Shown: positions 39,826 through 51,709 of the stretch, in pieces
Layout: every line of letters begins with the position of its first letter
How positions within the stretch are numbered: the first letter of the stretch is position 1
Assembly: GCF_905475345.1 (NCBI RefSeq)
Contig: NC_066590.1
Location: 372,001 to 436,000, forward strand
From: Vespula vulgaris
Lineage: Eukaryota; Arthropoda; Insecta; Hymenoptera; Vespidae
Direction of reading: 5' to 3'
Length of the DNA stretch: 64,000 nucleotides
Made by a program: the position numbers and the translations under genes
The notes under the pieces: model-generated
Databases searched by the model: none
The model's input: only the letters and a program-made list of their open reading frames with translations
What the model was told of the DNA's origin: nothing

Positions 39826-40437
39826 TTTGAAGAATGCCGAAATAAATGTCATGTGTTAAGCGCAAATATCTCACAAATTCTAATTTTCTATAAATGCCTT
39901 ACTCTTTTGCTCATATTTCATACATTGACTTTTAATCTTATTTACGTATTCAGATCTATGTACATTTATTTCCTCGTGTATATGCATGTAAAAATTTTGA
40001 AATTAAAAATACGTACTGATTTTCTTGAGAAATACATCGAAGAAGAAGAATTATTTCCTTTCGCCTTGTCTTTTCTGCTTTGCGAATATATTTGTACTAT
40101 TTTTCGCTTGTGAAATACATAAGTAACGTAGAACGATAGATCTTGTATCATCTATATTCGTTTGATATACTTAAGAAAATAAAAACCACGATTAAAAAAA
40201 TATATTTATTATATTCTGTAAAATGTCAAAATCTCTCTATTTTCATCTACATATGATATGTGTGTTGAAAGTACGAGTATCTTTATGTACAAATAATGAA
40301 AATTTATTCCTCCAAGTAATAAAGATTAACGAAATATCGTATCATTGTATCATTTTCAATATACTTACCTATATTTACTTCCTCTATAAACCATTTCTAA
40401 TACTGTATAAGAAAACAAAGAAAAATTCAGTAAAAAC

Positions 40438-40490
<53 letters not shown>

Positions 40491-40674
40491 ATACTTGGTG
40501 AACGCATGACTCCGTATTCTCTATCGAAAGAATATGTGGTTATGTGTGTTTACATATTTCGCACGAATCTTATAACCACTGAAGTAATATTGTGTTCTTA
40601 TTTAAAGTTATTATAAATAAAAGAAACGTTCATTTGATTCTTAACTACATAATTAAAGGAATTAGCTATTTAAT
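39826..40674. other. Intergenic region between the elevenin-like gene and the FASTK-family gene
   Basis: Short 3' UTR of the peptide gene (AATAAA at 39841), then AT-rich DNA with a compound GT/TA microsatellite at 40436-40486, then the 5' flank of the next gene. Confidence 0.7.
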
Positions 40675-43213
40675 ATGAATAATTTAATAAAATCGATTAT
40701 TAAAAAAGAGTGTAGAAATCGTGCAGATTTAGTTTTGAGGTTATCTCGCAATATTAATTATAAATCAGGAGTAATAAATAAAATGGTAAAATCCAAAGAA
40801 AAATTCAATTATGTTATTAATGTTCGGACATATGGTAATCAGTTTATTAATGAAAGAAAACGGTGCAATGACCAAAACTTATATATTTACGACGATGTAA
40901 ATTCAGATGGTCGAATTACGGAAAATCAATATGCTCGTCAATATCTTCAACATTCTATTCATTTCAATGAAACAATTGTACCGCAAAGAAAAGTGGAAGT
41001 AATAGTTACAGACGAAGAAGCAGAAAAATTATTAAACAGAAATTGGTCAACAGTTGATACCGTTGAAGTAGTTTCTGCTTTCAGGATATTGTCATATAAT
41101 ATCATAAATAAAAGTGATGATGATGTTAACGAAATAAGATATAAATGTATCTTGAATGCTTTAAAGGAAAATATTAATAATCTTACAGATAATTTACTAC
41201 AAGAAGTATTATTTAATTTATTACCATTTCAAAAATATTTACAAGATACAAAAAGCTTTAAAGATTTAATTAAATTGCTTGATAGGCATTGTGAAAAACA
41301 ATATAAACAATGGTCTATTAATAAAATGTTTTTAATAGCTGATACATTTTATTGTCTTGACGTATATAAAAATAGTAATTTTATATGGAAATTATTAAGA
41401 AAAATGAATTCAAAGCTAAACAAACTAACACCAAAAAATTTAGTACAACTTATGTTTTTTGTTAATATTAATCGTAAAACTCCATTAAATATGTATGAAG
41501 TAGAAGTCATTTTAGAAGAACATTTAAACGATCTTTCTATAAACGAATTAGGTATAATAGCAATGGGATTTTTTAAAAGTAAGACAAAAATTAAAAATCC
41601 CAAACTTATAAAAGCAATCATAAATCGTTTAATTTGTGAAATAAACAAAGCAGATGATATTACCATATCAGCTTTATTAAAACTGATACGGTAATGATTT
41701 ATTGATAATTAATATTAACTATAATTAAAAAATATATATATATTACTAAATTTATATATGTATAATTAATAATAATAATAAAATAATTGTATGTATCATT
41801 TACAGGTATAGCATGAAATATGACGAAATGATTAACTTCAAAATGTTACTAGATAGCATTATACCAATTCTCTCAAAACTCAACTTACAATGTTTAATGC
41901 ATATAATACATGTTTATGCTAAAGTACATATGTACACGAAGCCATTACTGGATACAGTTATAACAAGGTAATTCTAAATATGTTTAATACGAATTAAAAA
42001 TAATAAACATATATTTTTCTTAGAAAAATTTATAAATAAACCAATTTGTGAAGAATAATAAAACTTTCATGCAATTATTTAGGATGTATAATGAAATAAA
42101 GACTGCAAGATTAAAAGATATAGAAAAATTAACATATGCCTTAAATATATTCTCTGTTGACACTACACATCCTATATATGATAAAATAATTGAGGAAATT
42201 ACTAGTCGTTTATCTAATGATAAGACAGAGATATTTAAGCAAGTACTTTTTAAAACTATACTTTTATCATTTATCAAAATTGGTTTTAAATGTAGACAAG
42301 CTGTAATGTTTCTTTTATAGATATCCATGGATGTATGTTAGTATATTACGATATTTAGCAATTAGAGGTGTATTTCCCCTCCATTTGATAAAATTAGCAA
42401 TGGATCCGTCTTTTATAAACTTAAGAACTGATGCTTATATACTTGGCTGGGAACATTCTTTATTAGAATATTATCTGAAGATAGAAAAACCTGAGTATAC
42501 CGGTCCATTCCTTTCAGAAGGTATTCTTCTAACTTCAACAAAGGTATATATATAAGTAATATATATTAAAAGATTACACTTTAATAATGTATGCATTTTT
42601 AATAGCGACAATGGGAGATAATGCAAATGAACAGAAAATCCATGATAGACAAGATATTTACTGAAATTGTATATGTCTTGAAGGTATGACTATATTTGTA
42701 TTTAGATTAAAGAATTAATGTGTATAAATAATACAATAATATAATAATATATTAATATTAGGAAATCATTCTAAATGATATAAATTTGTATACTGGTAGA
42801 ATATTACCTCATTCTGTAAAAAATCATGTTGTATTTGGTCTGGATGAAAAACAGAATTTTATCTCAGCTGAATCAATTTTATCAAAAATACCTGATATTA
42901 ACATCAAGAGAATAGATGATACATTTCCAAAAAACGTAAAATGGATAGTACTTGTCGTAGTACATTATAAGCATACAATTAGAGAAACTAATGAACCAAC
43001 AGGTATTATAGTAGCAAAATTAAGGCAACTAAAACATATTGGATACACACCTATTCTAGTAAGTTTAATATTGTTATATTGATACAAATCGTTAATTTTA
43101 ATATAAAATAAAATTTGTGAATTATATTTTAGATAACAGGTAATAATTGGTTAAAACATTCAAATATAAGAGAGAAAAAGGATTATTTACTACATCTCAT
43201 AAAAAATACGTAA
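40675..43213 (+). CDS. FAST kinase domain-containing mitochondrial protein (FASTK family, RAP domain)
   Basis: Family of mitochondrial RNA-binding proteins that process and stabilise mitochondrial transcripts. Exons: 40675-41690, 41806-41967, 42083-42238, 42321-42543, 42606-42683, 42762-43058 and 43133-43213, giving 670 residues. The N-terminus is basic and fits a mitochondrial presequence. The centre is a helical-repeat region typical of the FAST_1/FAST_2 domains (for example LTPKNLVQLMFFVNINRKTP; YPWMYVSILRYLAIRGVFP). The C-terminal ~60 residues have RAP-domain character, including KHIGYTPILITGNNWLKHS and KKDYLLHLIK. Intron 42239-42320 must use a GC donor (AA|gcaagt); no GT donor keeps the frame. 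FASTKD5 is a possible orthologue, but I cannot separate the subfamilies by eye. Possible AATAAA at 43538. Confidence 0.85.
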
Positions 43214-44026
43214 TATTTCTTCTATTTTTATCTTAACTTTATAAAAACTTAAGTTCGTTAAAAAATTAATATTACATTCGCAATGTTACATTTAATAATA
43301 TATGTATATATGTAATCTATTCTTTAATATAGTATTCATTTACTATAAACTCGATCGAATTCCTATTCTATTTTTTACACATATATATGAAACATATAAT
43401 ATATTATAAAAGAAACCATATATCACAGACATACTTTTTCAAGTATAAATTACATTTTTTCAAGTGTCATCATTCCTACGATCTCTAAAATTATAGAAAG
43501 TATTTTACATTAATAGATAGTAAAAAACTTCAAACAGAATAAATTTAATTCTTTGAAATAAAAACAAATAACCACCTATTTTTTCCAAAAAGATATGATT
43601 TCAAGACCATGATATTTCATTTCTGTATTATTGACATTTTAAAAAATTTCAATCCAGTATTTTCTAACGATTTTATTTATCTATACTAATATTACTTTGC
43701 ATCATAGATTTTCTGTAAATTACAAAGCTTTCGAAATTTGGTACTATATACATATTTTATATAAGCCTCTACTAAATGATTACCACTAATTTTGACTAAA
43801 TATTTTAGACAATAAAATTGACTATAAAAAAGATTTTCACCATTTATAAAATATGTTAATTCAATTAAAACAATTTCTGCCTAAGACATTTTTCCCAATG
43901 CATAAAAGCATTAAGTAATTAAATAGTACACTCTGTATATTATCATTATTCTTCATTTGTCCTTTTTTATATCTTAATATAGTAATACATATATACATCA
44001 ACAAATAGGAATGATATAAAAGAAAG
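43214..44026. other. Convergent 3' UTR region
   Basis: AT-rich DNA between the stops of the FASTK-family gene and the ornithine carrier. No other feature seen. Confidence 0.7.
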
Positions 44027-44615
44027 TTAATTATTAACAAATCCGTGTATTAATTTTTTACTATATTCGTAAGTTATAAATAACATTGCAGTCGCTGGTA
44101 TTGTTCTTATTAAAGTTGGTTTTAAACCATTGTACAATGCCCCAATTCCTTCCTGTTCTATAATATCTTTCATGACCACTAAAGCAGGTGTTTTTAGATT
44201 TTGTACCTTCAAAAATGATAACGAAAGATTAATAAAAATATCAAAATTATTAAATATTATTGGAATGAATCATTGAATAAATCAAAAGATATTACTGACT
44301 TGTATTCTACTTTTAACTACATCTGCTGGAAAAATTACAAGCCAGAGAACCGTACCACCCACAGCACCAGCTATCATTGTTTTCTGCCAACCAATATCAT
44401 CTCTCTTTTGATTTGGTTTTGCTAAAAGCTCTCTTGTAACTTCATATCCACCAAAAAAGAAGAAATAGCCTGGCATTTCTCTGACTATGGTCGACGTTAG
44501 TCCCATAAATAAACCTCTTATACCTTGTTCTCTAAGAATATTTCTTGTCAACTCCCATGGTCCTATTCGTGTCTGTACAATAATTAATATCCACAAAATA
44601 ATATTTTAATAATAC

Positions 44616-44656
<41 letters not shown>

Positions 44657-45533
44657 TATATGAAAAAGTATATGGATCGTTTTTCATTACCGTAATTTTG
44701 TTCGTTGTATTCATTTGATTTTGCATTTCATGCATTGCTTGTAATTTACACTTTATAAGTTCTGTTGGGCATAATGTCAATGAAGAAAAGAATGCAGCAA
44801 AAAATCCAGCACATGCATTGCCTAGTGAACTAAGATCTTCAACTTTTTCTATACCTTTATATTATACGTATAAAGTTAGAAAACAAGATTGATTTACAAT
44901 AAATAATATAACTATCTTCAAAAAAATATTTACCTAATATCTTGGAAACAACTTTTTGACATCCACCGTAAGCAGTGAATAATACTGAATTTTCAGCTAC
45001 ATTAGCTACAACAGCAGGCACAGTTCCTGCGTACAAACCTCTTATTATTCCATCTGTTTTTACTGTTTTTACAAAGCAGTTTATCATTCCTTTATATATA
45101 GATGGAAACGTTTGCATTTTTACTTTCACTGTATCCAATGGTTGACCGACATATACTAATGCTATTCCACCTATAAAAATGAAAAATTTTCATTGAAAAA
45201 CTATTATCATGACTTCTTTTCATTATATCGATTGTCTAATATCGTTCTCTTATCAATTAAAAAATATTAAAGAGATGATTATTTGGAAACAAACTTGAAG
45301 AATTGCAAGTCACGAGATGACGAGATATCACTTTATAAATAACGATTGTACAAAAGACAAACTGACATTCTTTAATAGAAAGAATCAGAAATAAAAATAT
45401 AAGACACGATAATGACTCAATATTTGGAATTTATTATTATAAATTTACCAAGTGAACCAGCGACAAAATCGATGAATCCATCCTTTAAATTGCTCATATA
45501 ATCTTGTTTTTTTTCTACGGATTCAAGCGTCAT
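44027..45533 (-). CDS. ORNT1: Mitochondrial ornithine transporter (SLC25A15 type carrier)
   Basis: Inner-membrane carrier of the SLC25 family exchanging ornithine, citrulline and related basic amino acids. Minus-strand exons: 45449-45533, 44934-45170, 44691-44848, 44300-44572 and 44027-44206, giving 310 residues, normal for the family. The three carrier signatures are present: PLDTVK (residues 39-44), CPTELIKCK and FPADVVKSR. Strong likeness to ORC1 comes from VKMQTFPSIYKG, ANVAENSVLF, REMPGYFFFFGGYE and GLKPTLIRTIPA. In exon 4 I chose the donor CAA|gtcagt over the nearby gtaata four bases on, because only the former keeps frame with the last exon. An (AT)n microsatellite sits in the intron at 44617-44652. 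Confidence 0.94.
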
Positions 45534-46352
45534 TTTTAAGTTTTATGAATACTATATTTATATACACGATAAGAATGGAAGTACAAATACGATAAACACG
45601 TGCTTGAATAACATTCGAAACTTTGACTGAAATGAGCCTTCCAATCTGTGGCTTTGGCCGTAAATATAAACGCATGCGCATTGCGAGATCTATAGGTTAC
45701 ATTATGATCCAGTTAGGGATCGAGTGCTTGATAACAGCGGCATTCGTAGTCTTTATCACAAATATAGAATCTGTAGCAGATAAGCTCACATAAATAAAAT
45801 TCGACATCAGATTTTGCATTTGATCGAAATAAAGAATTCGTTAAATTGTCGCCGTTAAATATTTTCTCTAAAATATTTAACTCTTTTTATTCGTTATTTA
45901 CAAAATTAAGTTTTTTATATAATGCTCTTAATTTATCCATTTTCATCGAAAAAAAAATTTGATTATTTGGATATAAATGTTCGACTTAGGAAGAATGAAT
46001 TATTCTAACATAATACCGATCGCATATCATTATTGCTCGTTACTGTTGAACGAAATATCTTGATAATGTTGCTAAGTTACAGAAAGACGCAAAGAGAAAC
46101 ACCGTTGTATGGTTACTATGGCAACGCAGAAATACCAAATAAAAAGCAATAAATCACTAAAAATTTCTAGACACTCTCTTAACACGCGATAGTAGCAGCA
46201 CATGTCAAATCCCTTTAAATTAGATAGAACGAAGGTACCGACCTCACGACAAGAAATTCACTTTTAATCTTGTTATCGTCCTCAAAAGATCATCCTTTGG
46301 ACGTTTACGTTTAAAATCGCGTGTAATGAAATATTCAAGAAAATAGGAGAAC

Positions 46353-46367
46353 GAGAAAAAGAGAGAC

Positions 46368-46406
<39 letters not shown>

Positions 46407-46437
46407 GCGCGCGCAAAAGAGAGAGAGAGAGAGAGAA
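46353..46437. repeat. (GA)n microsatellite, interrupted
   Basis: GA-rich tract with a short GCGAGCGCGCGC interruption, in the divergent promoter interval. Confidence 0.95.
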
Positions 46438-46815
46438 AATAAGAAAAAGAAAAAGACAGAAGGAATCGGAATTACGATGGTCCATTGAGCAAAGTCCCTA
46501 AACGATGATCGTACTCTGCCTATTCCAGAGTGCACATATGTGTATGCATGACGTACGCGACAGTCGTATACTTCAAAAAGATGGATTTTCTCTCGTATCA
46601 GCTCGATTAAAAGATCTCACCGAAGGTCTACCTTCGTAAAGAGAAAGAACGAGTTCGCGTAGACTCGAACTCAACGACGATAGGAAACGTTAGGCGAATT
46701 GCAGATTCGATCGTTACTCAAAAAAGTGTGAAAGTGTGCGTCGCGATCGGATCTGCCATGATAGATCCGAACGCGTCTTCGCGGCGCCCGAAAATAGTCG
46801 AGAATCATTGGGAAA

Positions 46816-46851
46816 ATGCGTGAATACTGTTATAAGGAGCGTTCCTTCGTG
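46816..46851 (+). promoter_or_regulatory. Upstream ORF in the Suv4-20 leader, closed by splicing
   Basis: ATG at 46816 opens 12 codons (MREYCYKERSFV) that end exactly at the inferred donor in phase 0. The next exon begins with TAA at 47581, so the spliced mRNA would carry a 12-codon upstream ORF ending 17 bases before the main ATG at 47600. The 5' exon itself is inferred from the donor consensus. Confidence 0.45.
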
Positions 46852-47599
46852 GTAAGTATGCTCCTTGGCGAAATCTTCGCATTTTCCTTAGTCCGACGAA
46901 TTAACTGACAAGGGATATCAATCCACTTAGCGGCTCGCTTCTCTTCCGAAAAGGCAGAGCCGTGCAAAGCGCTCGGGTTCTACCTGCGCCATTAGCGTTT
47001 AGGGCATGGTCGTCGTTCGTCCGTACCTTCCTGCACAATTGTCAAAATAACTGAAAAACATTACGAAAGATCGTACGGCCGCGTTTTTCTTACATTCGCT
47101 CTACTTCTCTCAATTCGATCGACGATGCAAAACGGTTTAATCAGTATGCGCTTCGATCGATAACGCTGTGTTATACAAAACTTTTTCCAACCGCTGTCTC
47201 GCAAGACGGTCGCGATGACTTTTCAAGTAAAGATTTATCCTTCTTCTTCATTCGTCTTTTATTCCTTCTTCTTTATTTTCTTCTATTACGAAAGCTTCTT
47301 TCGACTATATCGAATTCCGATCGACCTATCTTTTGCATTCAATTGGAGCTATATTAATTAATACTTCTATGAGTTCGTTATATTTACTATTTACAATATA
47401 CGTTTCCCGTTCAATCTACGTTCAACGAGTTTTTTGATCGATCTTATTAAAAAATAACTTGAAATTAACCAACATGCCCTTCTGTTTAATTACGGATGAT
47501 AACTTAAATTTTATGAAATAGCATGTGACATGTATCTTCCAATCGTTGCAAACTGTCATAACTTTATCATGTGTTTGTAGTAAAAGTCCGGATTGCAGA

Positions 47600-50500
47600 A
47601 TGGTGGTAGATTGCTTGTCAATCCAAGGCTCAGCAGCTGCAGCAAGGAAGCAGGAGCGAAGGCTAGGTGGATCTGTTGGTGCAAAAATGCAATCAAATGC
47701 CCTTAATAGCGGGGGTGGAGGTGGAGGTGGAATGACACCAAAAGAACTTTCAGATAACGATGACCTAGCTACTTCCCTCGTGCTAGATCCATATTTAGGA
47801 TTTACCACTCACAAAATGAATATAAGGTATATTATATAAATTAAACAAAATTAATTAAATTTAATTTTTTTAATTTGATTTTATTCTACTAGATGTTTTA
47901 TTTTTTACTTTCGACTTTATATATTTTTTTAATTGTAGATACAGGCCACCCAAAGCAAATAAGGAAGACTTGCGCAAAATTATTTGTGAATTTATCCAAA
48001 CTCAAAATTATGAAAAGGCATATAAAAAGCTTATGGGTGGGGATTGGGGGGCAAGACTTCCACACACTAAATCTAAACAGCAACAGATCAATTTGGAAAA
48101 ACATGTGAGTAATGTTGAAAAGAATTATCCTGTTATACTTGATACGAATTTCAGAAACATTATAAATTATCTTTCATAGATTTATCGGTATTTGAGAGTT
48201 TTCGATAAGGATTCTGGATTTGCCATCGAACCGTGTTATAGATATAGTTTAGAAGAGCAAAAAGGAGCAAAAATATGTGCTACTCGTAAATGGTTAAAGC
48301 ATGAAAAAATATCTTGTCTCGTTGGTTGTATCGCAGAACTTAGTGAAAAGGTTTGTTGGAGTGTGTCAAATTGAGGACAAATTATGTATATCCGAATAGA
48401 CTATAATATTTCTTTTCTCATATAGGAAGAAGCTGCTCTGCTCCACCCGGGAAAAAATGATTTTTCAGTGATGTACAGTTGCAGAAAAAATTGTGCACAA
48501 TTGTGGTTAGGTCCTGCTGCATATATAAATCACGATTGCAGAGCCAATTGCAAAGTTAATAAATATATATTTGTCATATTTAATGAGATTTATTTTGCAA
48601 TGCCTTATGTATGAAATATATTTATATACTTTTTGATATTCTTAGTTTGTAGCTACTGGTCGAGATACTGCGTGCGTCAAGGTATTACGAGATATCGAAA
48701 TAGGTGAGGAAATAACTTGTTTCTACGCGGAAGATTTCTTTGGAGATGGAAATTGTTATTGCGAATGTGAAACGTGCGAAAGAAGAGGAACTGGAGCATT
48801 TGCCAGCCAGAAACCTGGAGAAGAACTTTCTTCTGGTAGTTCAAACACAAAGTGTTTTGCAAGAATCTTATATCACTTGTCATAAAAATCTTGAAACATT
48901 TTAGGATACCGCTTGAGAGAAACAGATAATCGCATCAATAGAACAAAACATCGACAGCAACCATTGGGTAGAAACAAACAACAAGCTGATGGTGCTTTAA
49001 CTGAAAAAAATGCAGTCCTTGTTGACAATGCAGCTATTGCACCGCAATCTCTTAGTATGAAGGAATTGCGACGCAAAGGACTTACAAAGTATGACGCGGA
49101 ACTTTTGATTGCGCAAGGCTGTAGATTTTCAGATATTGCTCAACAGCAGTCATCAATAAATAATGGAGAAAATGTCTTGCAAACTTCTCGACCTCATCCT
49201 TATACCAGTACTAATTCTGTGACAAGAAATCTTAGGAACAAAGTTCAACACAACAAATGCGAAAATAACAGCAATGAAAGAAATGTAAAAACTGGTCAAA
49301 GTCTTAGAGCTTCCAGGTAATATCCAATTAAACTAAATATTTTATTTCATACCATCTTGTTTGTCCTGTTTAAATTGATTTTATATGTATTCATATACAG
49401 GCTTCAAAAGAGAACAGAGTCTAAGAGATCAAAGAATAATGAAAAAACTGAGTCCACTTGTTTGGATGTACCTATAGAAAAAACTTCTACAGAATCAAGT
49501 GATCATAAAGAAGAACTGGATAGAACAATAGTAGATAAAGAAACTGTATATTCGAGAGTGCCGAAACATCATGTTCATAATACATCATCTTCGTCTCCGA
49601 ATTTTGAGACTGATCTTCGAAATTCAATTCGCAATGCATCAAAGCAATTAACTTCCTCTGCCTTTCAGAAAGAATGTTCTGTTAGATTAATTGTTGGAAA
49701 TACGAGACATACGAATAACGATAACGTAGAAGAGAAAGAAATACCTAAGCTTGCGGTAGAAGTTGATCCAAATATTATAAATAATATTGACACTTTCAGT
49801 TATAAAAAAAGACATTATAGTACAAATTCCTGTGATTCAGTTCAAGTAAGTTCCACATCCCTGCCTCATGTTGATCATATAAGTGCCACAAATAATCATG
49901 AACCAGCTTTACAAAATACAAATACATCTAACACTTTTTGCTGCACTTTAGCGAATACGCAAAATGTTAATGAAAAAGGCAACCTCTGTGAAACATCTGA
50001 AAAAATATCTAATAATTGTATTAATAAGTTAACAAAATGTTCCAAATCAGTGTTAGTAGATGATGTGAAAGATGATAGTAATGTTGTATATAATGAATTT
50101 CCTCAGGAGCTCAATTGTTATAATTCAGCGATATATAGAAAAATTCCTCGGAATACTGATTTTCGAGAATCCAATAGAACACCTTCTATTCCGTGTGAAA
50201 TCAGATCTGATGATGAGTGTCACAAAATGGATACTGCAAGTATAATAATAGTGGATAAATGTGATAGAGTGAAAGAAAAGGTGGAAAATCTTGTGAGTGA
50301 TCCAGCGAATACTTCTGTTACTGTTGGATTTTGTGAACTTGATACTGTTAAAGATACTGCCAATATAAAGAGTGATTGTGAAAGTGTTCAAATGTCTTGT
50401 AATGCAATTTTGGATCATACAAATGAGGTTGATCCAAAAGGCAATATGTATTTTAAAAATATTAAAAACAAAGTGGATATTAAACCTGAAGACTGTGAAA

Positions 50501-51709
50501 TACCTGAAGTCAGTACAACAGACAGTGAATCTAAACTTCTAATGGCAAAAGAAATTAGCACAAACTTAAGTAGAATTGAAGAAAATGACTGCAATGCGAG
50601 TGTTAATGATACAAATTCTGAGGATAGTTGTAGTTTTACAATGAAAAGATCCATGCATCAACAGAAGGAGATAACAGACATGCCGTTAAAATCACGGAAG
50701 AGTCAGAAAAGTACAAAACGTTCTCCAAAATCTCGATTCAATGATATTGTAACTGTTTCACAATGTCGTACGGAAGATAGTGCAAATACAGTGGTAGCAA
50801 AGAATTGTGCTAAAACGGAAAAGGAAAAAAGTAGACTGACAAGGAGTCAAAGGAGGGATCAGCAAAGACCACAGACTTCTGAAATTGGAGTAGCGGATGA
50901 TGATTCAGGCATACAGGGTGATATATATGAATTTAGTGAAAAGGAAAGTAACTTGGAGGATATTGGTATACCATCAATAATACGACGCGGTAAATGTGAA
51001 AATCGTCATATATCTGGAGTTTCGTCGCATTTACAAGAAGTACAGTGTAATAACGAATATAATAAAACTGATCCTCCGATATTGATGCCTGAAGAACCAT
51101 GGCCCCCATCTAGTAGTCTGAGTCATACGACAGAAACAGATATCAGTAGCCAATCAAGAGAAAACTCTGTTGATGTTGGTGAGAGTTTGAAAAGGTATAT
51201 TTTTCAGTTATGTCTTTTAATTTCAGACATTTTTTATTATATATATATATTATATATTTTTAATTAATATCCACATTATATATAAACAAAAATTGAAGTG
51301 TTATTTTTTCAGATTGACTGTTTGCAACAATGGTAGTATAGAAAAAAGATCAACGTTATCTGAGTGTCAATGGCAGACTGATAGTAGTAATTGTCGAGTT
51401 TGTCCTACAACTCCTGAAAGAACTGGTGGTAGATTAAAACTTACATTACGTATGAAACGTTCTCCAGTTTTAGATGATATTGTAGAATCAGGTACTAGTC
51501 TAAGTGAAGACAGTTATGAGCCTGAATACGAAGTATTACGCGTTGAAGGAGTGGAAAGAAGTAAACGTCGGAAGAAACATAAAACTCGGGATCGAGAAAG
51601 ACGGCACAAGAAACGCGAGTTAAATCTTGATCCGCCTCCACCACCTATGAAAAGATTAAGATTAATTTTTGGAAATGAAACACACACTATTGATCTGCCA
51701 CATTCTTAA
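47600..51709 (+). CDS. Hmt4-20: Histone-lysine N-methyltransferase Suv4-20 (H4K20 di-/trimethylation)
   Basis: Chromatin enzyme that adds the second and third methyl groups to histone H4 lysine 20. Coding exons: 47600-47826, 47939-48104, 48180-48350, 48426-48554, 48646-48835, 48905-49316, 49401-51194 and 51313-51709, giving 1161 residues. A Gly-rich N-terminal stretch is followed by the helical N-domain and SET domain (about residues 75-280), with INHDCRANC (NHDC at 223-226, cofactor-binding and catalytic core), GEEITCFYAEDFFG, and the Cys cluster CYCECETC (268-275) that binds the post-SET zinc. The rest is long, Ser/Asn-rich and probably disordered, with a 1.8 kb exon. The end is basic and finishes RLIFGNETHTIDLPHS. 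The ATG at 47600 is the first in frame after the acceptor at 47580. Possible AATAAA near 52169. Confidence 0.95.

Larger units (their letters stand above)
45534..47580. promoter_or_regulatory. Divergent promoter region and Suv4-20 5' UTR exon with its intron
   Basis: Divergent interval between the ornithine carrier and Suv4-20. A GA-rich microsatellite lies at 46353-46437. From about 46.5 kb the DNA is CpG-rich. A consensus donor (TCGTG|gtaagt at 46851/46852) marks the end of a probable 5' UTR exon, spliced to the acceptor at 47580 just upstream of the Suv4-20 start codon. Confidence 0.6.

Noticed and set aside
44290..44299. Alternative donor gtaata at the end of ornithine carrier exon 4
   Set aside because: Using it shifts the last exon out of frame; the gtcagt donor four bases earlier keeps the conserved carrier C-terminus.
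46282..46535. Leu/Ser-rich minus-strand frames resembling membrane segments
   Set aside because: They are translations of the (GA)n repeat and not a membrane protein.
47422..47808. 128-codon minus-strand open frame opposite the first Suv4-20 coding exon
   Set aside because: Mirror of the Suv4-20 coding strand; its poly-Pro is the antisense of the Gly run in Suv4-20.
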